From: Aphidius gifuensis
Lineage: Eukaryota > Arthropoda > Insecta > Hymenoptera > Braconidae
Assembly: GCF_014905175.1 (NCBI RefSeq)
Contig: NC_057788.1
Location: 11,291,446-11,355,445 of the forward strand
Direction: 5' to 3'
Length of the DNA: 64,000 nucleotides
The translations under genes were made by a program, and so were the position numbers. The stretch's first letter is position 1; each line of letters opens with the position of its first letter. This document shows positions 22,672-34,669 of the stretch, piece after piece. A model generated the notes under the pieces. That model was given only the letters and a program-made list of their open reading frames with translations. It had not been told where the DNA came from and did not search any database.

Positions 22672-23706
22672 TGTTACGTCTTGGTATAATTAGCAATAAA
22701 AAATCAATAATAAATAATAATTTAATAAGTTCAACAGATACAATGATGCCGAACAAGCAATAAAATTTTTTTTTTTTTATAATAAATTATTTTTTTTATT
22801 CACACGAAATAAAAATTCACATTTTGCATTTTTATAAAATAATTGATTTTTATATTCTTTTTTATAAATTTTTGTAAGCAGTTTTCAAAGTCACCTCTGC
22901 AACGCGAGATGCCACATCCGTTGAAGTTACTAAATTATTATTTTTTAAATGTTTAAACAATTAGAATAATGCTGACTACTATGGGAACCGTTTAATTTGA
23001 TTGGTTCAAGAAATGGCACCACTTTTCATCCCTACTTTACAATTAATTTTTATGGGAATATTTTTATTTTTAATTTCAAGGAGCGTCACTCTCGTGATAA
23101 CTTTGATCTGAACAACATCTAATTAAATTTTAAATCAATCTAATTCGAATTAAATACTTAGCAAAATTTCATAAATTTATATTAAAAATTATTGATCATT
23201 TTAATCGATGAAAACATAAATAAAATAAATTTAATTCTTTCAAAGAAATTAATAACAAATAAATAATATTATCAGTGTATTAAAACTTAATTCAATAACT
23301 GTGACAAATAATTATTCCTACAAATTTTACCCTTCCTAAATCCTAACATTGACTGTGAATTTCTCCGGAGTGTTGTTTTTCTGTGCTACGAGTTTGTGTT
23401 ACCTATCAGATTATTCTAAATTATCAACATCATCAGGTGACCATCCGGATTGACACGCTCTCTATAATTTAATTTTGGATAAACTACAACAACAAGGTAG
23501 AATCTACAATATTTACACATTCCCTCCTAACCCGTTACCCTATAGGGAATAACAAAATAAGAGGATTTTAAAAAAACTGTTAAATATCAAGTTGATTGAA
23601 TTAAATTATTCCTAATAAATTATACTATTATTTTTCAAGTTAAATATTCTTCTTTTCTTTTGTTATTTTATAGACTAATTTAATTAAATCAACTTGGTAC
23701 GTAACA
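22672..23706. mobile_element. Solo LTR-like insertion with 4-bp target duplication
   Basis: The 1035 bp begin with TGTTACG and end with CGTAACA, flanked by CCTG at 668-671 and 707-710 of the respective kilobases. Deleting it with one CCTG restores the retrotransposon frame (KIKY joined to RQGSLSSLRKRV). TG...CA ends and a 4-bp duplication fit a solo LTR left by recombination. No internal coding region remains, so the family is not assigned. Confidence 0.65.
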
Positions 23707-23976
23707 CCTGTATTTGATCTTTTCGTTTAGCAACATATTATCACCTGATTTTATAGCACTAAAAAATAAAGAGGCAAGAAAATAATTAATTCTATTTTTA
23801 AGTGAAAGCCATCCAAGGTCCACCCTATCAGCAGAAATATGTTCTCTTTTTCTTTTCTTCAAGATAAATCTCACACAAGAGTTAAAAGCAACTTGTAATC
23901 TTGATAATTGTTGATTTGAGATGTCTGTCAAAGCTAACAATGGATAATCAAAGATTGGTGTAATTAATGATGAGAC

Positions 23977-24333
23977 CCCTGGTAGAAATAGTTCTCCAAC
24001 TTTTCTCCAACTTTTTTCCAACTTTTCTCCGCCATTTCTCCACCTTTTTACGAAAATGACTCATGGTTGGAGAAATGGCGGACAAATTTCTCCAACCTTT
24101 CTCCAACCAAAAATTTACTCCAACTTTTTCCCAACTTTTTTCCGCCATTTCTCCAACCTGAAATGTACTCCAACTTTTTTCCAACTTTTTTCCAACCTTT
24201 CTTCAACCAAAAATTTACTCCAACTTTTTTCCAACTTCTTTCCAACTTTTCTCCAACCATGGGTCATTTTCGTAAAAAGGTGGAGAAAGTTGGAAAAAAG
24301 GCGGAGAAAGTTGGAGAAATATTTCTACCAGGG
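23977..24333. mobile_element. Foldback element CCCTGGTAGAAA, core of CTCCAAC/GTTGGAG
   Basis: The ends CCCTGGTAGAAATA and TATTTCTACCAGGG are inverted and flanked by AC on both sides. The core is a palindromic array of TTTCTCCAACTT and AAGTTGGAGAAA. Removing the element and one AC joins the retrotransposon codons for RRKM to those for VSSLITP without a gap, proving a precise insertion with a 2-bp duplication. Confidence 0.85.
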
Positions 24334-24758
24334 ACCATTTTCCTTCTAATACTTTTGGAAATTAACAAGTCAGAATTCATATGTAACCTGTGTAAAGCAG
24401 CATATACTTGAGAACATGTGTACGAGACTTGTTTATTCCATGATAGATTTTCATCTAAATAAACACCAAGATATTTAACTACATTATTGAATTGTATAAC
24501 AGAATTATTGACAATGACATCTGCACAAATATCAATTGATGTATCAGAATGTGATGTATGATGAGTAGATTGATAGTCAATGGCATGTAAATTGATAGAC
24601 GATAGCATAGACATTAGTTGCACACCATCATCATTACATTTTGATATATCAGCGTTGAGATCACCAAATAATAATATCTCTTTTGATATTAATGATTGAT
24701 TAATGAGGAATGTTTCCAGTTCATGTAAACTGCCTGACTTGTATGGTCGGTAAGCAGT

Positions 24759-25070
24759 AGACCATAGAATAGTATATTTCGTTACAAGTGCCCACTCAGA
24801 GAGCCCGCTCACAACTCATTTGTAGGGCTGGACTCGAGATCGATACCAGTATCGGTATCGTCTCGGTTTTCGACGATACCGAGAAGATATTTAAAATTTT
24901 AGAATTTTTCGATACCGAGACGATACTTGGCCAAATATCGTCTCGGTATCGTATCGTGCCAGCCCTACTCATTTGGAAGGGAAACACTCGCCAAGGCTCG
25001 TGCTTCCAAATTCGTTGAGAGCACACTCTCTGAGTGGGCACTTGTAACGAAATATACTATTCTATGGTCT
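24759..25070. mobile_element. Foldback element with 45-bp termini
   Basis: AGACCATAGAATAGTATATT at the left is inverted at the right end, and the match continues through TTCGTTACAAGTGCCCACTC with few changes. It adjoins the 5' end of the surviving retrotransposon. A hAT-type MITE has inserted in its middle. No target duplication could be fixed. Confidence 0.65.
24823..24967. mobile_element. 145-bp hAT-type MITE
   Basis: TAGGGCTGG and CCAGCCCTA termini enclose a palindrome built from GATACCGAGACGATAC. An exact 8-bp duplication, CTCATTTG, flanks it (24815-24822 and 24968-24975). Terminal sequence and 8-bp duplication are typical of hAT elements. Confidence 0.82.
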
Positions 25071-26339
25071 AAAAATGGTGATACAAAATTAAAAAAAACA
25101 GAATTTGTTTTTGCAAGATATTTTTTGAACCGCCGAACCGAATTAGTTGATGTTAAATAAAATTTATGTTTTTTTTTTTTCCCAAAAGCAATCATCATAT
25201 TTATTTTCAGTTTTTGGGCTTTATTAGATTTAATTCTCCCATTTTTCGATAGGGCCCAATTTCAAATATTGACAGATCGATTCCGGCAATGTTTAAATCG
25301 ATGACGCTTCATCTGTAGACTTTACGTTATTTTTTTGAAATTTTCGGTCGTTTATTTTTTTTCATTAAACAACAGAAATAAACAACATTAGAAAATAAAA
25401 CAAAACAAAAAAAATAGTCATTTATTTTACAATAAAATGAAAAAACAAATCAAACAACAAGAAAAAAAATAAAAAATCTTACGGAACACTTAGGGTGCAC
25501 CTTGGGGGACTTGACTATATTTTTTTTTTTATAACATTGAAAACAAATTTTTTTACGAATTTCGAAAATAAACTTATTTAATAATGATTTCTTGTAGAAA
25601 AATTAAAAACAAAAATAAATGTTATCTTGATAAATATTGTTTTTCCCTATATTTATAACGGTACAGAGATAGAAAAACTGCGATGCTTAAAATTTAATTA
25701 ATGAACGCTTCAGTCATTTTTTTTCAATGCTCAGTCATCTTTTTCGATGCTGGCCGATTTTTTTCGTAGTCATAAGTAGTCATTAATTTGGCGAGGAGAA
25801 TGACTCATTTTAATACTCGCAGTGTTGGTAAGGACTCTTTTTTAATGCTGAAAATGACTGAAAATTTTATCCCGGGAATTTTCCGGTTTTTTCATTTGTA
25901 ATTAATTGATAGTGTTGATTTTTATTATTCATAGTAGAACAATAGATTTTAATACTTTGCACTCCTAGCCACTATTTCAACTTATTTTATAAATTATAAC
26001 TTATAATTATATAAACTAAAATTTCACCAACTTTTTTTTTGTACTTATTTCTTGTTTTTTTACATTATCTTAACACACCAATAAATACTAATCACTCGAT
26101 GCTTTTAGAAGTAATACGTTTTAATTTTTACAGACTATTCATTCACGTCAAAAAAATATGAGAAATAAAATAATTGTTAATAACTATGCAATTATGAATA
26201 ACACATGTTTCAAAATTTGATCATTCTGTTTTGGATTTTTATTTATTGTTAACAATATTTTACGCGCTCCTTAAATTTCGATGTGCAATGGGTTGAAGAA
26301 GCTCATATCTCAATCGATCACATCGTGACAAAACATTTC
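25071..26339. other. Intergenic spacer
   Basis: No gene or clear element seen. From about 26090 the sequence begins to match the upstream regions of the other two receptors (TTTTTACAGACTATTCATTC). Confidence 0.5.
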
Positions 26340-26698
26340 ATTTATTCACATCACTTCCGCGAATAAGTTTTCAAACTTTACTGTATTTTTTATTTATTTT
26401 TTTTCATGTGGCATTTTTGCCATTTGTTCTTTTCACATATGAAATAGTAAAAAGAAAAAAAAAAAAAAAAATCGAAAAACACCGAAGCAACTTAATTAAA
26501 ATTTAATAATGTTTTTTTATTCTGTTCGTGGAACGTATAATTTTCTGAAAATCGAATGCTTACTCGTATGCACTTATGAATTTTTAAACTTCGAAAGTTT
26601 TTTTTCCTCGAAAAAAAAAAAAAAAAAAATGTAATTTTTTATTTGCATTGGTTTCATAACTTGCAATACAAACGCCTAACGTGTACCTTATTAATAAA
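26340..26698 (+). promoter_or_regulatory. Conserved 5' flank of odorant receptor 2
   Basis: Near-identical to 16600-16961, including long A and T runs that normally diverge quickly. This implies recent duplication or conversion of promoter and exon 1 together. Confidence 0.5.
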
Positions 26699-29043
26699 AT
26701 GGATATTGAGACATACGAAAAAAAAACTTGGAGTAAAGAAACAACGTATGCGTTGCTTCCATACAAGTATTTAACAAAATGTCTTGGTAGTTGGCCTTTA
26801 GACTGTGATAAATCCACTTCACTGTTCATTTTTTGTTCAGTTATGTTCATAGAAGTACGTATTATTTGTAGATTGTATAAGCATAACCACAACACTGAGA
26901 AAAAAAGTTTCCGTGTTGAAAATAAAATTTTGAATTTTTTTATTGAAATAATTAAGCTCAAGTTCATGGATGTTTTCTGGTAATTGTATATCTATATGTA
27001 TATATATTATATCGTTCCATCAAAACTATTATTCAACTCGACAGTTCTCATATATACATCTAAAATAAAAAAACTTAGCTTACATAATTTTAATTAAACA
27101 TCATGGTAATTTTTTTTCTCTGTGTAGTTCAATTAAAAAATTAATAAAAAAAATATTACAATCATTATCATTAGCTCACTATGATGATGACGCTTATTAT
27201 CGAGGTATGTTATGTCGATGAAGATAGAGATAATAACAAAGCTCAAAAGATTTCTTTAGTAACAACTGTAATATTATCATTAACTAAAATACTATTTATT
27301 CGTTTAAAAAGTAAAAATATGTTTAAAATTATAAATAATGCTGTTAATGATTGGCAATCAGTATTAAATTATGAGAGAAAAAAAATAATGAAAAAATTTG
27401 CTAAAAAAGCAAGAAAAATTTTGATTTATCAAATGGCATTTTCTTTTATGACAGTCAACATGATGATACTTGATTCGCTTCCAGTATCACATGATAATTT
27501 AAATTTAACAGCTGACTCTCAATTACTCAATTCATTTCCAATGAAAACAAAATATTATTTTGGTTATACTGAATTATCCTGGTACAAGTATACTGCACTT
27601 TATTTTCTTCAAATTATCCAGCTTATTTTCTGTGTTATTGGTAATGTTGGTAACGATTGTTATTTTTTTGGCATGGCAATGCATCTGTCTGGTCAATTTG
27701 TAACATTACAGTTGCAGACTAAAGATTTTGAAACTGAGATTAAAAAAAGTTATAATTGTACAAATTATATTAAAAATTTTGTTAAAAAACATCAACAACT
27801 TATGGATACTGCAAATTGTTTGAAAGAATCATTTAATTTCATCTTAATTGTACAACTTGCAAATAATGCATTTTCAGTATTATTGATGGGTAAGCTACTT
27901 ATATATAATTCCAATCAATTAATTTATCTATTCTCAATACTATAAGCTGAGAAGCTATTCGTCAAGCTTTTATTTATCTTGAAATAAATAAATAAATGCA
28001 ATGACCTAAACTACTAGAATATAATTGCACTGAAAGTGAAAAAAAAGCATAACACTAAAAGCTGATTGTCAAACAACTTGTTGATTGTATGCTGCAAGGT
28101 AATCTATCAACCTAAAATTGTTAAAAATAAAAGAATAAATATATGCTTTATGTATAAAAATTTGAAGAGGCGAAATCTTCAGCATACAATTAACAGTAAA
28201 AAAGCGTTATATTTCGACTCGATTAACATTTTTTTTTTTTTTTGCACAAGCAAAATTTTTTTTTCCAATGTGCATGCGGAGATATCCCTATATTTTTTTT
28301 TCACATCATTTGTTTCTTTGTTGTTTCAACAATGTAAAAAAAGTTAAAAGAAAAAAAATATGACAAAAAAAATTTGGGTACCCTGGCTTTACTTTTTTTT
28401 TTTGTACATTTTTTAGTACATTTTTTTTAGTATATGCTTTTTTATCTTCAGTGCGACGATATATAAACTATGAATAGGGTGATCGAAATAATAGCCACCT
28501 TTTCTAAAATTTAAATTTGAATAATATTAAAATATAAAAAAAAAAAACTTATTTTTTTGTTTTGCTAAAATAAAAAAATAGACAGCTGTCCATTTGTTTT
28601 TACTCTATTCATATAGTATTATATTGTTCACCTATTCATAAATGAATTTAAGTTTTTTAACAATTAGTATACAAAATAATATATAATTATTTTTTATTTA
28701 AGGTATTCAAATGATTTTAAACATACGATCAGGTGATAATGTCACGACAATTAATGCTATTGTGATAATTTTGGTAGTAAGTCTGCAGCTTTTTTTATAC
28801 TGTCATGCGGGTGAAGAACTTAAATATCACAGTGAAAGCTTAAGAACTGCTTTGTTCAGATCTTCTTGGTATAATATGCCCAATTATAATGTTAAAAATA
28901 TTCTCTTTATTATGCTGAGAGCATCTAAAGCATTCAATTTAACGGCTGGAAGTGTTTATAATATTGATATAAATAGTTTTACAAAAATTGTCAAAGGAAT
29001 GGGTTCATATTTTTCAGTGTTACAGGCATTATTTATTGAGTGA
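26699..29043 (+). CDS. Odorant receptor (7tm_6), array member 2
   Basis: Exons 26699-26854, 27175-27889 and 28703-29043 have the same phases and almost the same lengths as the two neighbours and give 403 residues. Donors GTACGT and GTAAGC and acceptors TTAG and TTTAAG are all visible. It starts MDIETYEKKTWSKETTYALL and ends TKIVKGMGSYFSVLQALF. The middle exon has the conserved SWYKYTALYFLQIIQLIF and NVGNDCYFFGMAMHL. It is closer to member 3 than to member 1, notably in exon 3. Role as for member 1: a tuning odorant receptor, ligand unknown. No broken frame or missing segment is seen. Confidence 0.88.
28430..28546 (+). repeat. Intron 2 segment shared with receptor 3
   Basis: About 115 bases, including CTTCAGTGCGACGATATATA and ATAGGGTGATCGAAATAATA, are practically identical to 34057-34172, while the flanking intron differs. 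This is discussed as a finding. Confidence 0.7.
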
Positions 29044-31539
29044 ATTACAAGTACATAAACATAATGAAAAAATAATAATATACATGTATGTATATATAAT
29101 AATAAATAATTCACTCAATATGTGCACAAAGTAAATCTATTCAAAATGAGACTTGTTTTTATTATTTTTTATTTATTTTTTATATAAGAAATAAAAACAT
29201 TACTATTATTTGACTTGATAAATTAAAGTACTTATGAATTCAATTTAAGTTTTTGATGCCAAATTCTAATTTTTGTGCTGTAAACGGAAATTCATGTCTT
29301 CATTTATATTGATAATGCTTTATCACTATCAAATGATATGTATTCATAAAATGATTGTGTCAATAAAATTACTGTTTAAATATAAATTGAATGTTTTTAT
29401 TAAATTTATAGATATGTATGTAGAAGATGTTATTCACAAAAACTTTTAGCAGTTTTTCCTCAGTTACTATTTCGAAATGAAGCATAAATTATTATATCAG
29501 ATTTTTGAAAAGTATACCTCAGATGAAAATAAAAATAATAATAATAATTTATTATTATTATATTAATTAATTAAAAAAATTATTTCAAATTCAAAGTCAA
29601 TTTTTGGTTTTATTTTAAATATATGTAATTATAATATTAATTTTTTGAATAACAGAAACATCGCTTTTCAAAAGTTAAAAATTTATGTTTTTAAATTAAT
29701 ATTTATCGTAAACGAAAAAAGCATTTCACTTGTAAAAAATTTCCCAGGTTTGGTAAATTGAAATTACCACTGAGTAAAGCTAATTATGTGTAAAACTTGT
29801 ATGTGTAAAATATATATGTGCATAATTTTAATTTGTATAATTAAATATATACGTGTCATATTTAAATATTGTAAATTCAATTTGTGTAATTTTTATATTT
29901 GTATATTTTTTATGTGTAATATAATAATGATATTTGTGTTAAATTAATTGGTGTGAATTATCATGTGTAAGACTATCATGTAATAATTTTGTGCTTTAAT
30001 TTTTTTGTAATAAATTACACTTTATAAAACAAGTAAATTACTGATATGCAATGACTTAATACTGTATAATATTATTTTGATTTTTAAAACGCAAGAGAAT
30101 TTCATGAAAATTATATTATATCATGGATAGCATAACTCTCCATCACATACAGTGGTTTATTCGTTGATAAAATATTTGAACCAACACCCAACTACACAAC
30201 ATACTGCACCAGTAACCCATAAACGCGATCTTGTAAAGCATTACCATAAAGTCCAATGGGGGACTACTGGGTGAATGGTATATAACTTGAATGTTTTTTT
30301 ATGCAAAAAACAACAAACACCTGGACTAAAAAGTACATGCAAATAAGGGTTCACTATATGATTGTTGTAAACTAGGAAAAAAAAAACCTTTCGTGCTGAA
30401 TCGTTGGTTTTTTTTTATCCTTTTTTTTTATTAAACGTACAAATGATTCAAGCAATTTTCGTCACTTTATACAGCCACTGATTTCGGTCTCAAAATGTAT
30501 TTATATTTAAGTATTATTCTTATTAATTTCTACACTTGGATATAAATAAAAAACAATTATTGATGAAAAACTTTCAAATTTAAAATGGTTATATTTTAAA
30601 TTAACTAGAAAGTTTTTTGAATAATTAAATCAAATTTTATATTATAATTATTTACGAAAATGTTAATGTTGAGGAACAATTGTGCCAATTTCGGAGTAAT
30701 TCGAAGTTACCCGGAGTACTACGGAACGATCGAGAAAAACTCCGGTATTGAATGGTGATTTTCCGAATGTACACCGGGGAAATTTTCCTCACTAGAGATT
30801 TTATAAAGAAAAAAAATTTGAATTGGCTTTGGCAGCATCCATGTTGCTTCAGGTCACGTGATCGAACACGCCCATCATTCATAGATGAATTCACAACAAA
30901 AAATAGTAAAAGGGGATGAAGTGTATGTTCTTTCACATAAAAATGGAGAACGAAAAAAAAAAAAATATCAATTTAGTCGACTGATTTAATAGTTATTAGT
31001 TTTTTAAAAAACATTATACAAAAAAATACATACTTATTGAAAAATTTAAAACATATCTGGAAGATTGAGTTGCACAAAAATTATATTCCATATATGTGTT
31101 CTGCACTCCACTATTTTTACACGATTTATAATTTATATCTGATAATTATAAACTAAAATTTCATCAACTTTATTTTTTGTGCTTGTTTGTGGTATTTTCT
31201 TTTCATATTAACACACATATGAATACTAATCACTCAAGGTTTTTAAAGGTAACAACTTTTAATTTTTTCAGACTATTTATTCACGTCGAACGATTATAAG
31301 AAATAAAATAATTGATAATAATTATTATTATGAAAAACACATGTTTTAGAACTTGATCAATCTGAAAATTGCTCAGACTCGTTTTTATTCTTAGTAATAT
31401 TGTAAGCTCGCCTCAAATTTCTATCTGAAATAAAAATTTAAAATTCAACCCTTCCATAGGTTAAAAAAGCTCATGTCTCAATCGATCACATTGTAACAAA
31501 ACTTATGAATAAACAAAAAATTTCATTTATTTACATCAC
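29044..31539. other. Spacer between receptors 2 and 3
   Basis: No gene. It contains a cassette at about 30105-30440 that recurs at 36955-37290. A degenerate palindrome of CCGGAGTACTACGGA type near 30680-30780 resembles the element at 44889. A segment at 30828-30990 matches sequence upstream of receptor 1. Confidence 0.5.
30105..30440. repeat. Non-coding cassette, copy 1
   Basis: Shares AACCAACACCCAACTACACA, GGGGGACTACTGGGTGAATG and AACCTTTCGTG with 36955-37290 over about 330 bases. No open frame is conserved between the copies. Confidence 0.7.
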
Positions 31540-31912
31540 TTCCGAGTATAAGTTTTCAAACTTTACTGTATTTTTTATTTATTTTTTTTCATGTGGCATT
31601 TTTGCCATTTGTTTCTTTCCCATATGAAATAATGAAAAGAAAAAAAAAAAAAAAATCGAAAAAAGACGAAGCAACTTAATTGAAATTTAATAAAGTTTTT
31701 TTTATTCTGTTCATAAAACGTATAATTTTCTGAAAACAAAAAGCTTACACGTATACACTTATGAATTTTTAAACTTCAAAAGTTTTTTTTCATTTTAAGT
31801 TTATATTATATTTACGGGGCAAAAAACTTGATGAAAAAAAAAAATGTAATTTGTATTTGCATTTGTTTCATAACTTAAAATACAAACGCTCAACGTGTAC
31901 CTTATTAATAAA

Positions 31913-34669
31913 ATGGATATTGAGAAATACGAAAAAAAAACTTGGAGTAAAGAAACAACGTATGCGTTGGGTCTATTCAAGTATTTAACAAAATGTCTTG
32001 GTAGTTGGCCACCAGACTGTCATAAATTCACTTCACTGTTCATATTTTTTACAGTTCTGTTGATACAAGTACGTATTTTTCATAGATTGTGTGAGCATAT
32101 ACGTAACACTGAGAAAAAAATTTCTTTACACATGAACACGGTTTAAAATTGTAGTTAAAGATTTTTGTATTTATAAAATTTAAATTCAAATTTTTATTAT
32201 TATTTTCTTCGGTTTATAAAATCCATGTATGGTATGTTTTGATGTATTTTTTTTTTTTTCGGTAATTCGTTATCGTGACTATTTTCTCGTTGTATACACT
32301 TGAAAGAAAAAGTATCAAAAGAAAAGTTTACATGATGAGCAAATAGTTTACATGATTTTAATTTAACATCATGGTATAATTTTTTTCTCTGTGTGATTTT
32401 ATTGATATCAATTGATCAAAACTATATTGCAATAATCATTATTATAGATTGCTATGATGTTTACGCTAGTTATCGAGGTATGTTTTGCCTATGAAGATAA
32501 CAATGACAAAGCTAATACAATGTGTTTTATAACATCTGCAACATTATCAATAACTAAAATATTATTTATTCGTTTAAAAAGTAAAAATATGTTTAAAATT
32601 GTAAATAATGCTGTTGATGATTGGCAATCAGTAACAAATTATGAGAACAAAAAAATAATGAAGAAATTTGCTAAAAAAGCAAGAAAAATTTTGATTTATC
32701 AATTGGGATTTTCTTTTATAACAATAAACATGATGATACTTGATTCACTTCCAGTATCACAGGATAATTCAAATTTAACAGCTGACTCTCAATTACTCAA
32801 TTCATTTCCAATGAAAACAACATATTATTTTGGCTATATTGAATTATCCTGGTACAAGTATACTGCACTTTATTTTCTTCAAATTATCCAGCTTATTTTC
32901 TGTGCTATGGGTAATGTTGGTAATGATTGTTATTTTTTTGGCATGGCAATGCATCTGTGCAGTCAATTCGTAATATTACGTTTGCAAACTAAAGATTTTA
33001 AAACTGAGATAAATAAAAATAATAATTGTACAAATTATATTAAAAATTTTGTTAAAAAACATCAACAACTTATTGATATTGCAAATTGTTTGAAAGAATC
33101 ATTCAATTTTATCTTAGTTGTACAACTTGCGAATAATGCATTTGCAATATTATTGATGGGTAAGCTATTTAGAGTATAATTGATATCCACTCACGTTCTT
33201 TACTATAATCTGAGAAGACATATTCATTAGGGTTTTATAGAATCACGATTCTAAGAATAAATGCATGGACGTGAATAAAAAAATTATGTGATTTTGATAA
33301 TTTCAATTTCAAATTTGTGTGGACTTTAAAGTCCACATAAATTAATAACTTTTTTTATATTTATACTTTTACACTGTAAACTATTGTTAGTTTAGTTAAA
33401 CTATTGATGATATATTTCGAGACATTTTAATACCAAAAAAAAAATTTTTTAAATAGCATCTCGAGCTATAAAATCTATCATAATCTTCCAACCAAAACCC
33501 AGATTTTTTACGATAATTTTTAACTCTTCCGTAGTATTCATAGACATATAGGGTTCATTTGTAGCCTTCAAGTAAAAAATTGAAAATAAAATTATTTAAA
33601 ATAAAATAAAATAAATTATTATAAAAAACGACTTTGGGAGGCTGTTATCTTAAAATTAAAGACTTAGAAAATTATACTTTTACGCCTTTTTGTATTACAA
33701 AATACTGCAAAGATTTTGTGTATGACTAAATCTTTCTAGAACTTTGAAATCGTGATACTATTTTTACAATTATCATAATGAATTGCTTCTCGTCCAATCG
33801 CACTGAAAGTAAAAAAACTCGTTGTCAAACAACTTGCGTGTTCTATGTATATAACCATTAAAAAGGTTAATCTTCAGCATAATATTAAAAAAAATATTTA
33901 TATGTCTCGATGATTCGATGAATTTTAACTTATTACATTTATATCAATTTTTTTTGCTTCATTTTTTTTTTTGACAATTTGAAAAAGCTAAAAAAAAATA
34001 TGGCAAAAAAAGGTTTAGGTATAAACCCTTCTTTACTTTTTTTTTAGACATTTTTTTTAGTATATGCTTTTTTATCTTCAGTGCGACGATATATAAACTA
34101 TGAATAGGGTGATCGAAATAATAGCCACCTTTTCTAAAATTTAAATTTGAATAATATTAAAATATAAAAAAAAAAACTTATTTTTTTGTTTCAATAAAAT
34201 AAAAAAATAGACAACTGTTCATTTGTTTTTACTCTTTTCATAGTATTATATTGTTCACCTATTTATATATAAATTCAAGTTCGCTTGAACAATAAGTATA
34301 CAAAATAATATATAATTATTTTTTTAAGGTATTCAAATGCTTTTAAACATACGATCAGGTGATAATGTCACGACAATTAATGCTATTGTGATAATTTTGA
34401 TAGTAAGCCTGCAGCTTTTTTTATACTGTCATGCTGGTGAGGAACTTAAATATCATAGTGAAAGCTTAAGAACTGCTTTGTTTAAAAGCCCTTGGTATAA
34501 TATGCCAAATCATAATGTTAAAAACATTCTATTTATTATGCTGAGAGCATCTAAAGCATTTAATTTAACGGCTGGAAGTGTTTATAATATTGATATAGAT
34601 ACTTTTACAAAAATTGTTAAAGGAATGGGTTCTTATTTTTCAGTTTTACAGGCATTATTTATTGAATGA
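31913..34669 (+). CDS. Odorant receptor (7tm_6), array member 3
   Basis: Exons 31913-32068, 32448-33159 and 34329-34669 give 402 residues with phases identical to the other members. The protein starts MDIEKYEKKTWSKETTYALG, has LNSFPMKTTYYFGYIELSWY and GNVGNDCYFFGMAMHL in exon 2, and ends TKIVKGMGSYFSVLQALF. All splice sites are canonical and no disabling change is seen. It was produced by tandem duplication; exon 3 and part of intron 2 are nearly identical to member 2, so those two are the youngest pair. It is expected to act with Orco in olfactory neurons. Confidence 0.88.
34057..34172 (+). repeat. Intron 2 segment shared with receptor 2
   Basis: Partner of 28430-28546, same orientation and same place in the gene. 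Confidence 0.7.

Larger units (their letters stand above)
21727..24758 (-). mobile_element. Dead non-LTR retrotransposon with nested insertions
   Basis: On the minus strand a broken frame runs from about 24758 to a stop at 22455. It begins in the endonuclease domain (LLFGDLNADI, THHTSHSDTSIDI). An internal deletion then joins this to the C-terminal end of the reverse transcriptase (FNNVVKYLGVYLDENLSW), losing the catalytic core. The tail (SLITPIFDY, RLQVAFNSCVRFI, VSGARLWNHLPSNL) is typical of insect LINE elements. A TAAA-type microsatellite at about 21727-21747 marks the 3' end. Later insertions interrupt it at 21909-22386, 22672-23706 and 23977-24333. With 22672-23706 and 23977-24333 removed, the frame is continuous across both joins. 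The 5' part is missing beyond the element at 24759. Confidence 0.8.

Noticed and set aside
23948..24411. Several overlapping frames rich in KVGK/FPTF repeats
   Set aside because: They are translations of the palindromic CTCCAAC core of a foldback element, in both directions.
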